Shown here: piece after piece, positions 1 to 8,009 of the stretch
Layout of the letters: every line of letters begins with the position of its first letter
Position numbering within the stretch: position 1 is the stretch's first letter
Assembly (NCBI RefSeq): GCF_026239695.1
Contig: NZ_JAPIVS010000003.1
Coordinates: forward strand, 496,001 to 560,000
Length of the DNA: 64,000 nucleotides
Source: Pedobacter sp. MC2016-15
Lineage (GTDB): Bacteria > Bacteroidota > Bacteroidia > Sphingobacteriales > Sphingobacteriaceae
Direction of reading: 5' to 3'
Program-made: the position numbers and the translations under genes
Notes under the pieces: generated by a model
What the model was told of the DNA's origin: nothing
What the model saw: the letters and a program-made list of their open reading frames with translations, nothing else
Databases searched by the model: none

Positions 1-760
1 TATACAGCATAACAGCAAACAAAATGGCACTTATGAGGTGATGCGCCGTGAAATCACGAATATCAGAAACAATCAGAATAAACTGGTCAGGACACTGAAC
101 TCAAACGGTCCTGCACCGAAAACAAGAAAAGGACCGTCTGGTCTGGCTAAATTCGGGGGTAGTGGTTTTGCCCTGACAGCAAATGGTTACCTGTGTACCA
201 ATTACCATGTGATCAGGGATGCTGATTCTATATACGTGCAAAAGAACGGGGAGTCATTCAAGGTGAAAGTTGCGTATTTTGATGCTCAGTATGATATCGC
301 TATTCTCAAGATCATTGATAATACTTTCACGCCTTTATCAAACCTTCCCTACAAGCTGAAAAGAAATGGCGTGGGTATGGGAGAGGATGTATATACACTT
401 GGTTTTCCAAAGGATGATGCAGTTCTGGGTGAGGGTTATGTGAGTTCAAGAACAGGACATAACGGTGATACTACTCAGTACCAGGTATCTATTCCAATTA
501 ATCCTGGAAATAGTGGTGGAGCAGTATTTGATAACTATGGTAATATCGTAGGTATGATCACAGCTAAAGAAAATCAGGTTGAAGGTGCTGCATTTGCAGT
601 GAAATCAAAACATATTCTGGAAGCTTTAAACGCTATTCCTTCTGATTCTCTGGGCAGAAAAGTGGTACTGTCAAAAAAGAACCCCTTGCAGGGGCTTAAC
701 AGAACTAAACAAATTGATAAGATCCAGGACTTCGTGTATATGATCAAAGTATATAATTAG
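1..760 (+). CDS. Trypsin-like serine protease (S1C/HtrA-type), 5' end outside window
   Basis: Serine endopeptidase fold. Counting from a GTG at 38, the catalytic triad is visible as His57 (TNYHVI), Asp86 (YDIAIL) and Ser159 (NPGNSGGAVF). There is no PDZ domain after the protease domain, only about 40 basic residues, so it differs from classical HtrA/DegP. The reading frame stays open from 38 back to base 2 without a stop (reading IQHNSKQNGTYEV), so the GTG at 38 and ATG at 41 are probably internal and the N-terminus (perhaps an anchor or sensor region) lies upstream of the window. A strong terminator follows at once. The family is confident; localisation and substrate cannot be seen. Confidence 0.85.
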   Translation, partial: IQHNSKQNGTYEVMRREITNIRNNQNKLVRTLNSNGPAPKTRKGPSGLAKFGGSGFALTANGYLCTNYHVIRDADSIYVQKNGESFKVKVAYFDAQYDIAILKIIDNTFTPLSNLPYKLKRNGVGMGEDVYTLGFPKDDAVLGEGYVSSRTGHNGDTTQYQVSIPINPGNSGGAVFDNYGNIVGMITAKENQVEGAAFAVKSKHILEALNAIPSDSLGRKVVLSKKNPLQGLNRTKQIDKIQDFVYMIKVYN

Positions 761-779
761 AGTTCTCCTTGTATTGAAG

Positions 780-811
780 GCCCCTGAATTTAAGTATTCA
801 GGGGCTTTTTT
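780..811 (+). terminator. Rho-independent terminator after the protease gene
   Basis: Perfect 10-bp stem GCCCCTGAAT / ATTCAGGGGC with a 6-nt loop, followed by six T. It starts 20 bp after the stop codon. Confidence 0.9.
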
Positions 812-899
812 ATGTACCGGTAATTCCTGATAGAAAATTGTTCAAAATCTGATCATATTGTTAATATTGTATTTGGATTAGTATTTGATCCTGTTTTGT

Positions 900-1817
900 A
901 TGGAGTTTGGAAAAGTAAGACCTGAAGACGTTCCGTCAATCAACTTTAAGTTACCTGAAGACGGGCAGCAAAATTCAAAAGTATTAAATAAAAAAAATGA
1001 GGCCACTGCAGATATCTTTATTGGCTGTGCCAAATGGAGCTTACCGGAATGGGTAGGCTTTCTTTATCCGCTTAAAACTAAAGCCGCGAATTTTCTGCCT
1101 GAGTATGCCAGGCACTTTAATTCTATTGAATTAAATGCTGCGTATTACAAGATCCCCAGTATTGAAACTGTACGGAAATGGCAGAAACAAGCTGCGGGAA
1201 ATGCGAAAAACGGCTTTTTGTTTTGCCCGAAGTTCCCTGAAACGATCAGTCACCATAAGCGGTTAAAAGGAGCTGAAAGTGCTACAGATGAGTTTCTTGC
1301 CTCTGTTGTGGAGTTTGGGGAAAGTCTGGGGCCTTGCTTTCTGCAGATGAGCGATAGCTTTGGCCCTAACAGTTTAAGTACGCTCGCTGATTTTCTCCGC
1401 TCTCTGCCAGAAGACCTGAATGTGTTTACGGAGTTAAGGAATGAGGAATGGTTTTCAGATCCTTCATACCGCAAACAGGTATTTGAACTTTTCAGCAGTT
1501 TACATGATGGTGCCGTGATTACTGATGTAGCCGGCCGAAGAGATGTTTTGCATATGGAAGTAACTATTCCCGAGGTTTTTATCAGGTTCATTGGCAACGG
1601 GGCAGCCTTCAGGGAGGCCGATTATGCACGGATTGATGCCTGGGCAGAGCGTATCAAAACCTGGCAGGACAGGGGGCTGAAAAAGGTCTATTTCTTTTTG
1701 CACCAGCATGACGAGCTTGAATCTGTTCGTCTGGCTGCTCATACAGTAAAATCCTTCAATCAAACATTGGGAAGTCAAATTCCGGAAATACAGTTGCAGC
1801 CCAGCTTATTTATTTGA
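900..1817 (+). CDS. DUF72 (YecE-like) family protein
   Basis: DUF72 proteins adopt a TIM-barrel-like fold; their biochemical role is not established. The family signature is clear: IGCAKWSLPEWVGFLYP near residue 42, HFNSIELNAAYYKIPS near 75, then FCPKFPETISH and the C-terminal FFLHQHDE. 305 residues; the family is usually 230-300, the excess being an N-terminal tail of about 35 residues. I start at ATG 900; an in-frame TTG at 885 is possible but adds only five residues. Monocistronic, with gaps of about 90 and 160 bp on either side. Confidence 0.85.
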   Translation: MEFGKVRPEDVPSINFKLPEDGQQNSKVLNKKNEATADIFIGCAKWSLPEWVGFLYPLKTKAANFLPEYARHFNSIELNAAYYKIPSIETVRKWQKQAAGNAKNGFLFCPKFPETISHHKRLKGAESATDEFLASVVEFGESLGPCFLQMSDSFGPNSLSTLADFLRSLPEDLNVFTELRNEEWFSDPSYRKQVFELFSSLHDGAVITDVAGRRDVLHMEVTIPEVFIRFIGNGAAFREADYARIDAWAERIKTWQDRGLKKVYFFLHQHDELESVRLAAHTVKSFNQTLGSQIPEIQLQPSLFI

Positions 1818-1977
1818 CATCAGCGAAATATCTACTATATTAGTAGTCTTATAAGCGGTGTCACCGGTTTTGGGAGTCAATAATTGTGTTTGCCAACTGA
1901 ATTGTTGCTGCTTTTGAATAGGTCGCCTGTAAGTTAAATAAATAATATCCAGGTATTTTAAATTAAATAAGAAGACT

Positions 1978-2613
1978 ATGAGTATCAGAATCGGAGATGT
2001 TGCTCCAAATTTTAAAGCTAAAACTTCAATTGGTGATGTTGATTTTTACGAGTTCCTGGGCGACGGCTGGGGAGTACTTTTTTCACATCCTGCAGATTAT
2101 ACCCCGGTTTGTACTACTGAGCTTGGGCGTACAGCACAACTTAAAAGCGAGTTCGAAAAGCGAAATGTAAAAGTGATCGCTGTAAGTGTAGACCCTGTTG
2201 AATCACATCAGTCATGGATCAGCGATATCAATGAAACACAAAATACCACTGTAGAATTCCCTATCATCGCTGATGAAGACAGGACTGTTTCTAATCTTTA
2301 TGATATGATTCATCCGAATGCCTCTGAAACGCAGACAGTACGATCGGTATTCGTGATTTCGCCAGATAAAAAGGTGAAACTTATCATTGTATATCCAGCT
2401 TCAGTAGGTAGAAATTTCAATGAAATTCTGAGGGTAATAGATTCACTTCAGCTGACTGCTGAATACACTGTGGCTACACCGGCAGATTGGCAGGATGGTG
2501 ACGATGTAATCGTAATGAACAGCATCAAGACAGAAGATATACCGGACAAATTTCCCAAAGGTCACAAAGTTATTAAACCTTACCTCAGAACCACCCCGCA
2601 ACCGAACAAATAA
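1978..2613 (+). CDS. 1-Cys peroxiredoxin (Prx6/AhpC-TSA family)
   Basis: Thiol peroxidase reducing H2O2 and alkyl hydroperoxides, probably cytosolic (no signal peptide). The active site PADYTPVCTTELG places the peroxidatic Cys at 45 with Thr42; a conserved Arg sits in TVRSVFVI. No second cysteine is present in the 211 residues, so it should use the 1-Cys mechanism and need an external thiol. Length and the extended C-terminal domain (DWQDGDDVIV) match the Prx6 subgroup. ATG 1978 is the only sensible start. It is followed 80 bp later by a cold-shock gene on the same strand. Confidence 0.93.
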   Translation: MSIRIGDVAPNFKAKTSIGDVDFYEFLGDGWGVLFSHPADYTPVCTTELGRTAQLKSEFEKRNVKVIAVSVDPVESHQSWISDINETQNTTVEFPIIADEDRTVSNLYDMIHPNASETQTVRSVFVISPDKKVKLIIVYPASVGRNFNEILRVIDSLQLTAEYTVATPADWQDGDDVIVMNSIKTEDIPDKFPKGHKVIKPYLRTTPQPNK

Positions 2614-2693
2614 TTTTTAAAACTTATTGATTTTCTTTAAGTTTGATATAGCTGAGAACTATAAAGAAATATTAATTTATACATTGGAATTTT

Positions 2694-2891
2694 ATGAGTA
2701 ACGGAAAAGTTAAGTGGTTTAATAAACAGAAGGGGTACGGTTTTATTGTCTACGATGGCAACAAAGATATTTTTGTTCATTTTAAAGACGTCCTGGGAGG
2801 AATTGACAGCCTCCAGGAGAACGACGAAGTTGAGTTTGACGTAGCCGAAGGAAAAAAAGGATTACAGGCAGTAAAGGTGAAAAAAGTCTGA
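2694..2891 (+). CDS. Cold-shock domain protein (CspA family)
   Basis: 65-residue single cold-shock domain that binds single-stranded RNA/DNA. RNP1 is KGYGFI (residues 13-18) and RNP2 is DIFVHF (25-30); the N-terminal GKVKWFN is canonical. Length is normal for CspA proteins. The 80-bp leader before ATG 2694 is AT-rich and could act as a cold-responsive 5' UTR, but no structured element is obvious by eye. A long inverted repeat follows the stop. Confidence 0.95.
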   Translation: MSNGKVKWFNKQKGYGFIVYDGNKDIFVHFKDVLGGIDSLQENDEVEFDVAEGKKGLQAVKVKKV

Positions 2892-2904
2892 TTTACTTTT
2901 AACT

Positions 2905-2946
2905 CTAACAATAAAGCTTTCCGGGGCAGGGAAGCTTTATTGTTAG
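2905..2946. terminator. Bidirectional terminator between convergent genes
   Basis: 18-bp stem (arms 2905-2922 and 2929-2946, one G-U pair) with a GGGGCA loop, between the cold-shock gene and the convergent methyltransferase gene. The stop codon of the minus-strand gene (2943-2945) lies inside the right arm. Confidence 0.8.
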
Positions 2947-4124
2947 TAATGCTGCTGGATACTGCATTTTAGTATGATTTTGCCCCCATGCGCTGACTGG
3001 CTGAAGATCATAAATTGTGTGTCATCAGGTTTGATCTGGTATTTTTCTACCAGACTGGCTGCCTTCTCAGGATAGTTTCTTACGATTACATTCCCCCGCA
3101 GATTTTTTTCTTTCTTAACTGCTGCCGCAGATAGTACCTCCTCAATTTTAAATATCCTGCCGGGAAATGCATTATTCATCTCATCAGACAGATATAACTG
3201 AGTTTGAGCATGGAATTTCTTCAGTCCATATCTCTCCGCAATAAGATTAAATGCACTACTTTTTAACAGAGCTACATCAGGTTCATATAAATACTGTCCT
3301 TTTTCAGGAGTACTGCTGATTACCACTGGCCCATCATCACCGATCGAAAATTCGAAGTGCTTCTGAGTGGTATTTAAGGTGGTACACACGATTTGTACAG
3401 GACCTGTATATTCCTTCTCCAGTATCCAGATCAGTTCCTTGCACTCATTTTTAACGCTCACAATGTGAATGGCTGCTACCTGTCTTAATTCCTTAAGCCC
3501 GGCACTGATATCTAAAAGGGGGGCTGTTTTAATCAGCAGGCGGTTCGTGTGATCCAGCAACAGGTCCAGATTACTGACAACGTCTGGGGTGCAGTCTTTT
3601 AGCATAAAAACTTTTCCAGCACTGCTTCTTCTTGCAGGATCTATGTAGATGGTTGCAAATCTCTCCTCATGTTCTCTCAGGTATGCAATGCCATCGGCAG
3701 CAATAAAGTTGGTATGTTCCTGTTCAAGAAGAGGCGCGTTATATTTGGCAATTGCTGATAGTTCCTCATTGATCTCGCAATGAACAACTGCCTCGTTTAC
3801 TTTTGAAAAATAATAACTGTCAACACCGAAACCACCAGTGAGGTCAATCAAGCGGCCGCCCTTGCTCAATCCGGCTTTGTAAGCCGCGGTGAGCTCAGAA
3901 GAACATTGTTCTACAGACAAAAGCGGGGGGTAGTAAATACCTTTTGTAGCAAACCAGGCAGGAAGTTTTTTTGCAGACTTTTTCATGGCTGCAATCTGGG
4001 CCGACAACTCCTGTCCGGAAATACCGGGAAAAGGACTTTTTGCCATTGCAATCTTATGCACATCGGCATGCAGATGCTCCCGGATGTAATCCTGAACTTC
4101 GCTATCAGTAATAAGCTTATTCAA
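2943..4124 (-). CDS. Class I SAM-dependent methyltransferase with THUMP-like domain
   Basis: Probable RNA methyltransferase-like protein of a Bacteroidota-conserved family. SAM motif I is LIDLTGGFGVDSYYFS (about residues 92-107), followed by an acidic strand VVHCEINEEL and the IDPARR motif (about residue 162), which occupies the catalytic motif IV position. The C-terminal 100 residues resemble the THUMP-like domain joined to this family. No target RNA can be named from sequence. Last gene of a five-gene minus-strand operon; its ATG overlaps the 3' end of the aspartokinase gene by 8 nt, suggesting translational coupling. Confidence 0.8.
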   Translation of the reverse strand: MNKLITDSEVQDYIREHLHADVHKIAMAKSPFPGISGQELSAQIAAMKKSAKKLPAWFATKGIYYPPLLSVEQCSSELTAAYKAGLSKGGRLIDLTGGFGVDSYYFSKVNEAVVHCEINEELSAIAKYNAPLLEQEHTNFIAADGIAYLREHEERFATIYIDPARRSSAGKVFMLKDCTPDVVSNLDLLLDHTNRLLIKTAPLLDISAGLKELRQVAAIHIVSVKNECKELIWILEKEYTGPVQIVCTTLNTTQKHFEFSIGDDGPVVISSTPEKGQYLYEPDVALLKSSAFNLIAERYGLKKFHAQTQLYLSDEMNNAFPGRIFKIEEVLSAAAVKKEKNLRGNVIVRNYPEKAASLVEKYQIKPDDTQFMIFSQSAHGGKIILKCSIQQHY

Positions 4125-5391
4125 GGGCTGATTTATCTTTCATCACCATCTGGCAGGTGTGACGGCTCTTTACCTCCAGCAAAATCTCTTTATTGGTACT
4201 CACCCTGTTGATCGTATCCTGGTTGTAATATCGGATAGTGACTAATTCAAGCCCCTTGTTGTATTTTACTTTGTATAAGACCGACAGATCCGAGATCAGG
4301 TTGCTGATTTTTTCTTCGTCATTATCCACACTCACGGAAAAGCTGATCGCAGAATTAAGCATTGTATTTACTTTCACCTTGTGCTGGTGGAAAAGGTTAA
4401 AGATATCACTCAGGTTTTCTTCAATGATAAATGAAAAATCCTTTGGAAAGATCGAGATCAGTACCTGGTTCACCTTAAAAATAAAAGATGGTACCGGCAG
4501 CGGGCAGTTCTCACCGTTTATTTGAGTTCCCTCACCTTCAGGATGTAGGAAAGATCTCACATACAAAGGGATATTTTTGTTCTGTAAAGGTTTGATAGTT
4601 TTTGGATGAATCACTGTAGCACCGTAATACGTCAGCTCTATAGCATCGTGGTAAGACAGCTGCGGAATTTTTTCCGTCTGGTCAAACCATTTCGGATCCG
4701 CATTCAGTACGCCCGGCACATCTTTCCAGATGGTCACCGCAGTTGCATCAAGACAGGCGCTGAATATCGCTGCTGAATAATCCGATCCTTCTCTTCCAAG
4801 GGTCGTGGTGAAATTCTCGCTCGTACTGCCAATAAATCCCTGGGTAACTGCAATTCCTTTTTCCAGCACAGGTTTGAGATGTTTCTGGACTTCTGCAGAG
4901 GTTTTATCCCAGTCTACCTTTCCCTCGCGGTAAGTATTGTCTGTTTTGATAAAATTACGTGCATCAACCCAACTCACAGGCAGCCCGTTTTCTTTTAGGT
5001 AGGCAGCAACAATCTTTGTAGACAGCAGTTCGCCGATAGAAACAATCTGATCGTAAATATAATCAGGGGCGTCATTAGCCTCTTCTTCGAGCAACCATTC
5101 TATTTCAACAAAAGAATTGGCTACGTCATTATAAACGGGATGCTGATGGTCACTGAAAAGCGCCGTTATAATATCAAAATGATAAGTTTTAATATCTTCA
5201 AGCAGTTCATGCGTATTATCCTGCCCAAAAACATAAGCATTGGAAAGTTCTTCCAATTTGTTGGTTGTTTTTCCCATCGCTGAGATTACAATCAGTAGCT
5301 GAGTCTGTGCAGCCTTTTTAATAATTTCTGCCAGGTTTTTCACCGCCTGCGCATTTACAACGGAAGCACCGCCAAATTTGTATACTTCCAT
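4117..5391 (-). CDS. lysC: Aspartate kinase (monofunctional)
   Basis: Phosphorylates L-aspartate, the first step of Lys/Thr/Met and diaminopimelate synthesis. The N-terminal KFGGASV (residues 5-11) and TTLGREGSDYSAA (about 196) are the amino-acid-kinase signatures. C-terminal ACT-type repeats (around VNQVLISIFPKDFSF and VNTMLNSAISFSVSVDN) imply allosteric control. At 424 residues it is slightly shorter than typical monofunctional enzymes (about 440-450), and there is no homoserine dehydrogenase fusion. Gap of 2 nt from the upstream lipoprotein gene; the start overlaps nothing else. Confidence 0.92.
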   Translation of the reverse strand: MEVYKFGGASVVNAQAVKNLAEIIKKAAQTQLLIVISAMGKTTNKLEELSNAYVFGQDNTHELLEDIKTYHFDIITALFSDHQHPVYNDVANSFVEIEWLLEEEANDAPDYIYDQIVSIGELLSTKIVAAYLKENGLPVSWVDARNFIKTDNTYREGKVDWDKTSAEVQKHLKPVLEKGIAVTQGFIGSTSENFTTTLGREGSDYSAAIFSACLDATAVTIWKDVPGVLNADPKWFDQTEKIPQLSYHDAIELTYYGATVIHPKTIKPLQNKNIPLYVRSFLHPEGEGTQINGENCPLPVPSFIFKVNQVLISIFPKDFSFIIEENLSDIFNLFHQHKVKVNTMLNSAISFSVSVDNDEEKISNLISDLSVLYKVKYNKGLELVTIRYYNQDTINRVSTNKEILLEVKSRHTCQMVMKDKSALE

Positions 5392-5393
5392 GT

Positions 5394-6212
5394 TTATTTG
5401 AAATTGATTAAAACGGAACTTTCTTTCATGATGTCATTGATTTTTGAGAAAGGCACAAGTAATTCTGTTGTACCGGCAGCGTAGGCCTTGATCTCATAAG
5501 GGTTATAAAGGAATTTGATGCCTTCTTTTGTAAGAGTAAATGTTTCAGGCAGGGTAAACACCCCCTGGTCGAAAAAATACCCCTCAGATAAACTCGCATT
5601 TGGAGCCAGATTCTCATTTCTTCTGAAAATATTTTCGCCGATAGCCCTCAGCTTTGGCATCCCATCAGCAGTAATGATCGAATCAAGGGTGATCGTCTGG
5701 TATGTTTTCGGATTATAGTTAAAATACGTGAAGAGATAATTTGGATGTGCACCGCCTTTATAATCTGAGAACACCAGCAGCACCGAGATATAGTTGGGGT
5801 AGTTAGCTTTTACCTTCATGTCCAGTTTCTGAAACCAGGTTTCTTCCGACCCTTTATTGGCTGCGATGTACGTATCGTATTCTTTGATAAATCCTGTGGT
5901 CAGCTCCTTATAACTTTTGCTCAGGCCCTGCTTTCCTGAGATACCAATCACACGGTCCTCCAGAAACTTATTCACCGTCTGGTCCTGGAAAACCGGATAA
6001 ACTACTACAGCCTTTGCTGTATCAGTAACCAGTTTATTGCTAGAGACCCGGGCTTTACCATAAACTTTTACAGAATCATAGGAATAGGATAGAGAGTCGG
6101 TATCTGCCGCAGTAACTGCAGTACTTGCAGAATCAATAACCTTCTCCGTTTTCTTTTGGCTGCAGGCATACATTCCTGTAACTGCCACAAGTGCCAGTAC
6201 TATTTTCTTCAT
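5394..6212 (-). CDS. DUF3298/DUF4163 domain lipoprotein (RsiV-like)
   Basis: Secreted lipoprotein of unknown function. I start at ATG 6212 (MKKIVLALVAVTGMYAC), which gives a short signal peptide with the lipid-modified Cys at 17; the reading frame extends ten residues further upstream but would bury the signal. DUF4163-like N-terminal part followed by the DUF3298 C-terminal motif FLYNPYEIKAYAAGTTEL, also found in RsiV and lysozyme-binding proteins. It starts one base after the GNAT stop codon and is co-transcribed. A role in envelope stress or protein binding is only inference. Confidence 0.8.
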   Translation of the reverse strand: MKKIVLALVAVTGMYACSQKKTEKVIDSASTAVTAADTDSLSYSYDSVKVYGKARVSSNKLVTDTAKAVVVYPVFQDQTVNKFLEDRVIGISGKQGLSKSYKELTTGFIKEYDTYIAANKGSEETWFQKLDMKVKANYPNYISVLLVFSDYKGGAHPNYLFTYFNYNPKTYQTITLDSIITADGMPKLRAIGENIFRRNENLAPNASLSEGYFFDQGVFTLPETFTLTKEGIKFLYNPYEIKAYAAGTTELLVPFSKINDIMKESSVLINFK

Positions 6213-6213
6213 C

Positions 6214-6672
6214 TTATAATTGTTCTTTACTGAAAGATGCATTTAACCATCCGTCTTCCAGTTGTGACTCATATTTACGGTAAAAATTCAGGGCCGGCTC
6301 ATTCCAGTCGAGCACCTGCCATGACATACCATTATAATTTTTATCCCTGGCTTCTTTCATCACGCGTTCAAAAAGGAGTTTCCCTACACCCTTACCTCTG
6401 GCTGCTTCGGTAACAAGGAAGTCTTCAAGATATAAACGACAGCCCTTCCAGGTAGAGTATCTTGTGTAGTAAAGGGCAAAGCCAATAATTCCATTATCAT
6501 TCTCCGCGACAAAAGCTTTCCAGACCGGCTGCTCCCCGAAGCCTGCTTCAGCAAACTCCGCAAGGGTAACAGTAACTTCTTCAGGCATTTTCTCATACAC
6601 TGCCAGCTCATGAATAAGCTCGAGCAGGCGCGGGCAGTCTGCTTCTACCGCAAATCTCAATTGAATATCCAT
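6214..6672 (-). CDS. GNAT family N-acetyltransferase (diamine acetyltransferase-like)
   Basis: 152-residue GNAT fold. Acetyl-CoA-binding motif A is RGKGVGKLLFE (about residue 92) preceded by LYLEDFLVTE; LDWNEPALNFYRKYE is motif B. Features shared with spermidine/spermine or thialysine acetyltransferases are HELAVYEKMPEEV in the N-terminal part and the WQVLDWN segment. Substrate not proven by sequence. Its ATG abuts the yggS stop with no spacing, and the next gene starts one base after its own stop. Confidence 0.85.
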   Translation of the reverse strand: MDIQLRFAVEADCPRLLELIHELAVYEKMPEEVTVTLAEFAEAGFGEQPVWKAFVAENDNGIIGFALYYTRYSTWKGCRLYLEDFLVTEAARGKGVGKLLFERVMKEARDKNYNGMSWQVLDWNEPALNFYRKYESQLEDGWLNASFSKEQL

Positions 6673-7359
6673 CTATGCTTTGTAATGTTTGATTTTTCTG
6701 ACACCAAAAATGCTGCTTCCGATTCTGATCATGGTACTGCCTTCCTCAATTGCCAGTTTGTAATCTCCTGACATACCCATGGACAACTCTTTAAAAGAAT
6801 CTTCTTTTCTGAAAAAACTCACCTTAATGCCATCAAATAATACTTTCAACTCCTGAAATTCATCTTTTGTTTGTTTCTCTTCCGCATTGTTGCTTGCTAT
6901 CCCCATCAGTCCGGTGATGCGAATGTTTTTCATCGCCAGGTATTCTTCAGACCTTAACAGTTCGATAACCTCGGCATGGTCAAGTCCAAACTTGGTATCT
7001 TCGTCAGCAATATATACCTGTAGCAGACAATCGATTATACGGTTGTGCTTTGCAGCCTGCTTATTGATTTCTGTCAGCAGTTTAAGACTGTCCACCGACT
7101 GGATAAGGCTGATGAAAGGAGCAATGTATTTTACTTTGTTGGTTTGTAAATGGCCAATCATATGCCATTCGATATCTTTTGGGAGTGCCTCTGCTTTTTC
7201 TGCCAACTCCTGTACGATATTCTCCCCAAAAATACGTTGGCCTGCATTGTATGCTTCCAAAACAGCTGCCGCATCATTGAATTTTGAGACGGCGATCAAT
7301 TCAACATTTTCCCCTTCTAGTTCCTTTTTATATTTTATTAAATTGTCTGCTATGCTCAT
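6673..7359 (-). CDS. YggS-type PLP homeostasis protein
   Basis: Alanine-racemase-N-terminal-like TIM-barrel protein that binds pyridoxal phosphate and maintains PLP pools (PROSC/YggS family). PLP lysine Lys26 in LIAVSKFND; family motifs FGENIVQEL, WHMIGHLQTNK, LMGIAS, LSMGMSGDYKLAIEEGSTMIRIGSSIFG. 228 residues is the normal length. First gene of the five-gene minus operon; the 70 bp to the divergent DUF4296 gene should hold its promoter. Confidence 0.95.
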   Translation of the reverse strand: MSIADNLIKYKKELEGENVELIAVSKFNDAAAVLEAYNAGQRIFGENIVQELAEKAEALPKDIEWHMIGHLQTNKVKYIAPFISLIQSVDSLKLLTEINKQAAKHNRIIDCLLQVYIADEDTKFGLDHAEVIELLRSEEYLAMKNIRITGLMGIASNNAEEKQTKDEFQELKVLFDGIKVSFFRKEDSFKELSMGMSGDYKLAIEEGSTMIRIGSSIFGVRKIKHYKA

Positions 7360-7374
7360 TTATCAGTATTTTTG
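7343..7374 (+). promoter_or_regulatory. Candidate Bacteroidota promoter for the DUF4296-mutS2 operon
   Basis: TTG at 7343-7345 and TATTTTTG at 7367-7374 match the -33 / -7 (TAnnTTTG) pattern with a 21-bp spacer. The ATG is 56 bp downstream. It lies in the divergent intergenic region with yggS. Confidence 0.4.
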
Positions 7375-7429
7375 GTAAAATTAACAACCTTAGTTCAAAT
7401 TGCTAAGAAAAAATAATGTTTTACGTACG

Positions 7430-8008
7430 ATGAGAAGATTTTGTTGGGCAGGCCTGGTATTCCTGATTGCAGGGTGTAAGCCCGTAATCCCAAAGGATAT
7501 TATCCAGCCGCATGATATACGTCTGGTCTTATATGATATGCATGTTGCTGATGGCTACGTCTCTACTATCCCCATCCCTGACTCAGCCAGGAAGGTGGCT
7601 GCTTCTTACTATAATGCGATCTACAAAAAATACGGTATAGATTCTGCCAAGTATACGAGGAGTATGAATTACTATTATGATCACGTGGAGTCCCTGAGTT
7701 CTATTTACAAAGACGTAACAGCAAATCTTCAGAAATCAAAAGATAGTATGGACAAGGTCCAGGCTAAGATCCTTAAGAAAGAAGAAGCTATAAAGAAGTT
7801 TAAGAAAGACAGTGCAGACAAAGCCGATCCCAAGAGGGTAATTGCCAGGGCAGATTCTCTGAAAAAAGTTAAAAAAGACAGCCTTGATAAAATAGACCTG
7901 GAGAAAAAAGCGAAAGAAATGGCTGTCAAAAAAGAAAAGAAAGACAGCGCGGAAAAAGCGAAACAGAAGAGTGTGAAGAAAGATGCTGCGCCTAAAAAGG
8001 TAATATAA
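7430..8008 (+). CDS. DUF4296 lipoprotein with Lys-rich tail
   Basis: Bacteroidota-specific small lipoprotein; function unknown. I start at ATG 7430: MRRFCWAGLVFLIAGC gives a signal peptide with lipobox Cys16. The DUF4296 core follows (LVLYDMHVADGYV, then YGIDSAKYTRSMNYYYDH). From about residue 105 the protein is a highly charged predicted helix with repeated KKDSADK / KKDSLDK / KKDSAEK units, about 80 residues long. This tail looks like a coiled coil or a cell-envelope-interacting arm. The gene ends one base before the mutS2 ATG, so the two are co-transcribed. Confidence 0.8.
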   Translation: MRRFCWAGLVFLIAGCKPVIPKDIIQPHDIRLVLYDMHVADGYVSTIPIPDSARKVAASYYNAIYKKYGIDSAKYTRSMNYYYDHVESLSSIYKDVTANLQKSKDSMDKVQAKILKKEEAIKKFKKDSADKADPKRVIARADSLKKVKKDSLDKIDLEKKAKEMAVKKEKKDSAEKAKQKSVKKDAAPKKVI

Positions 8009-8009
8009 A

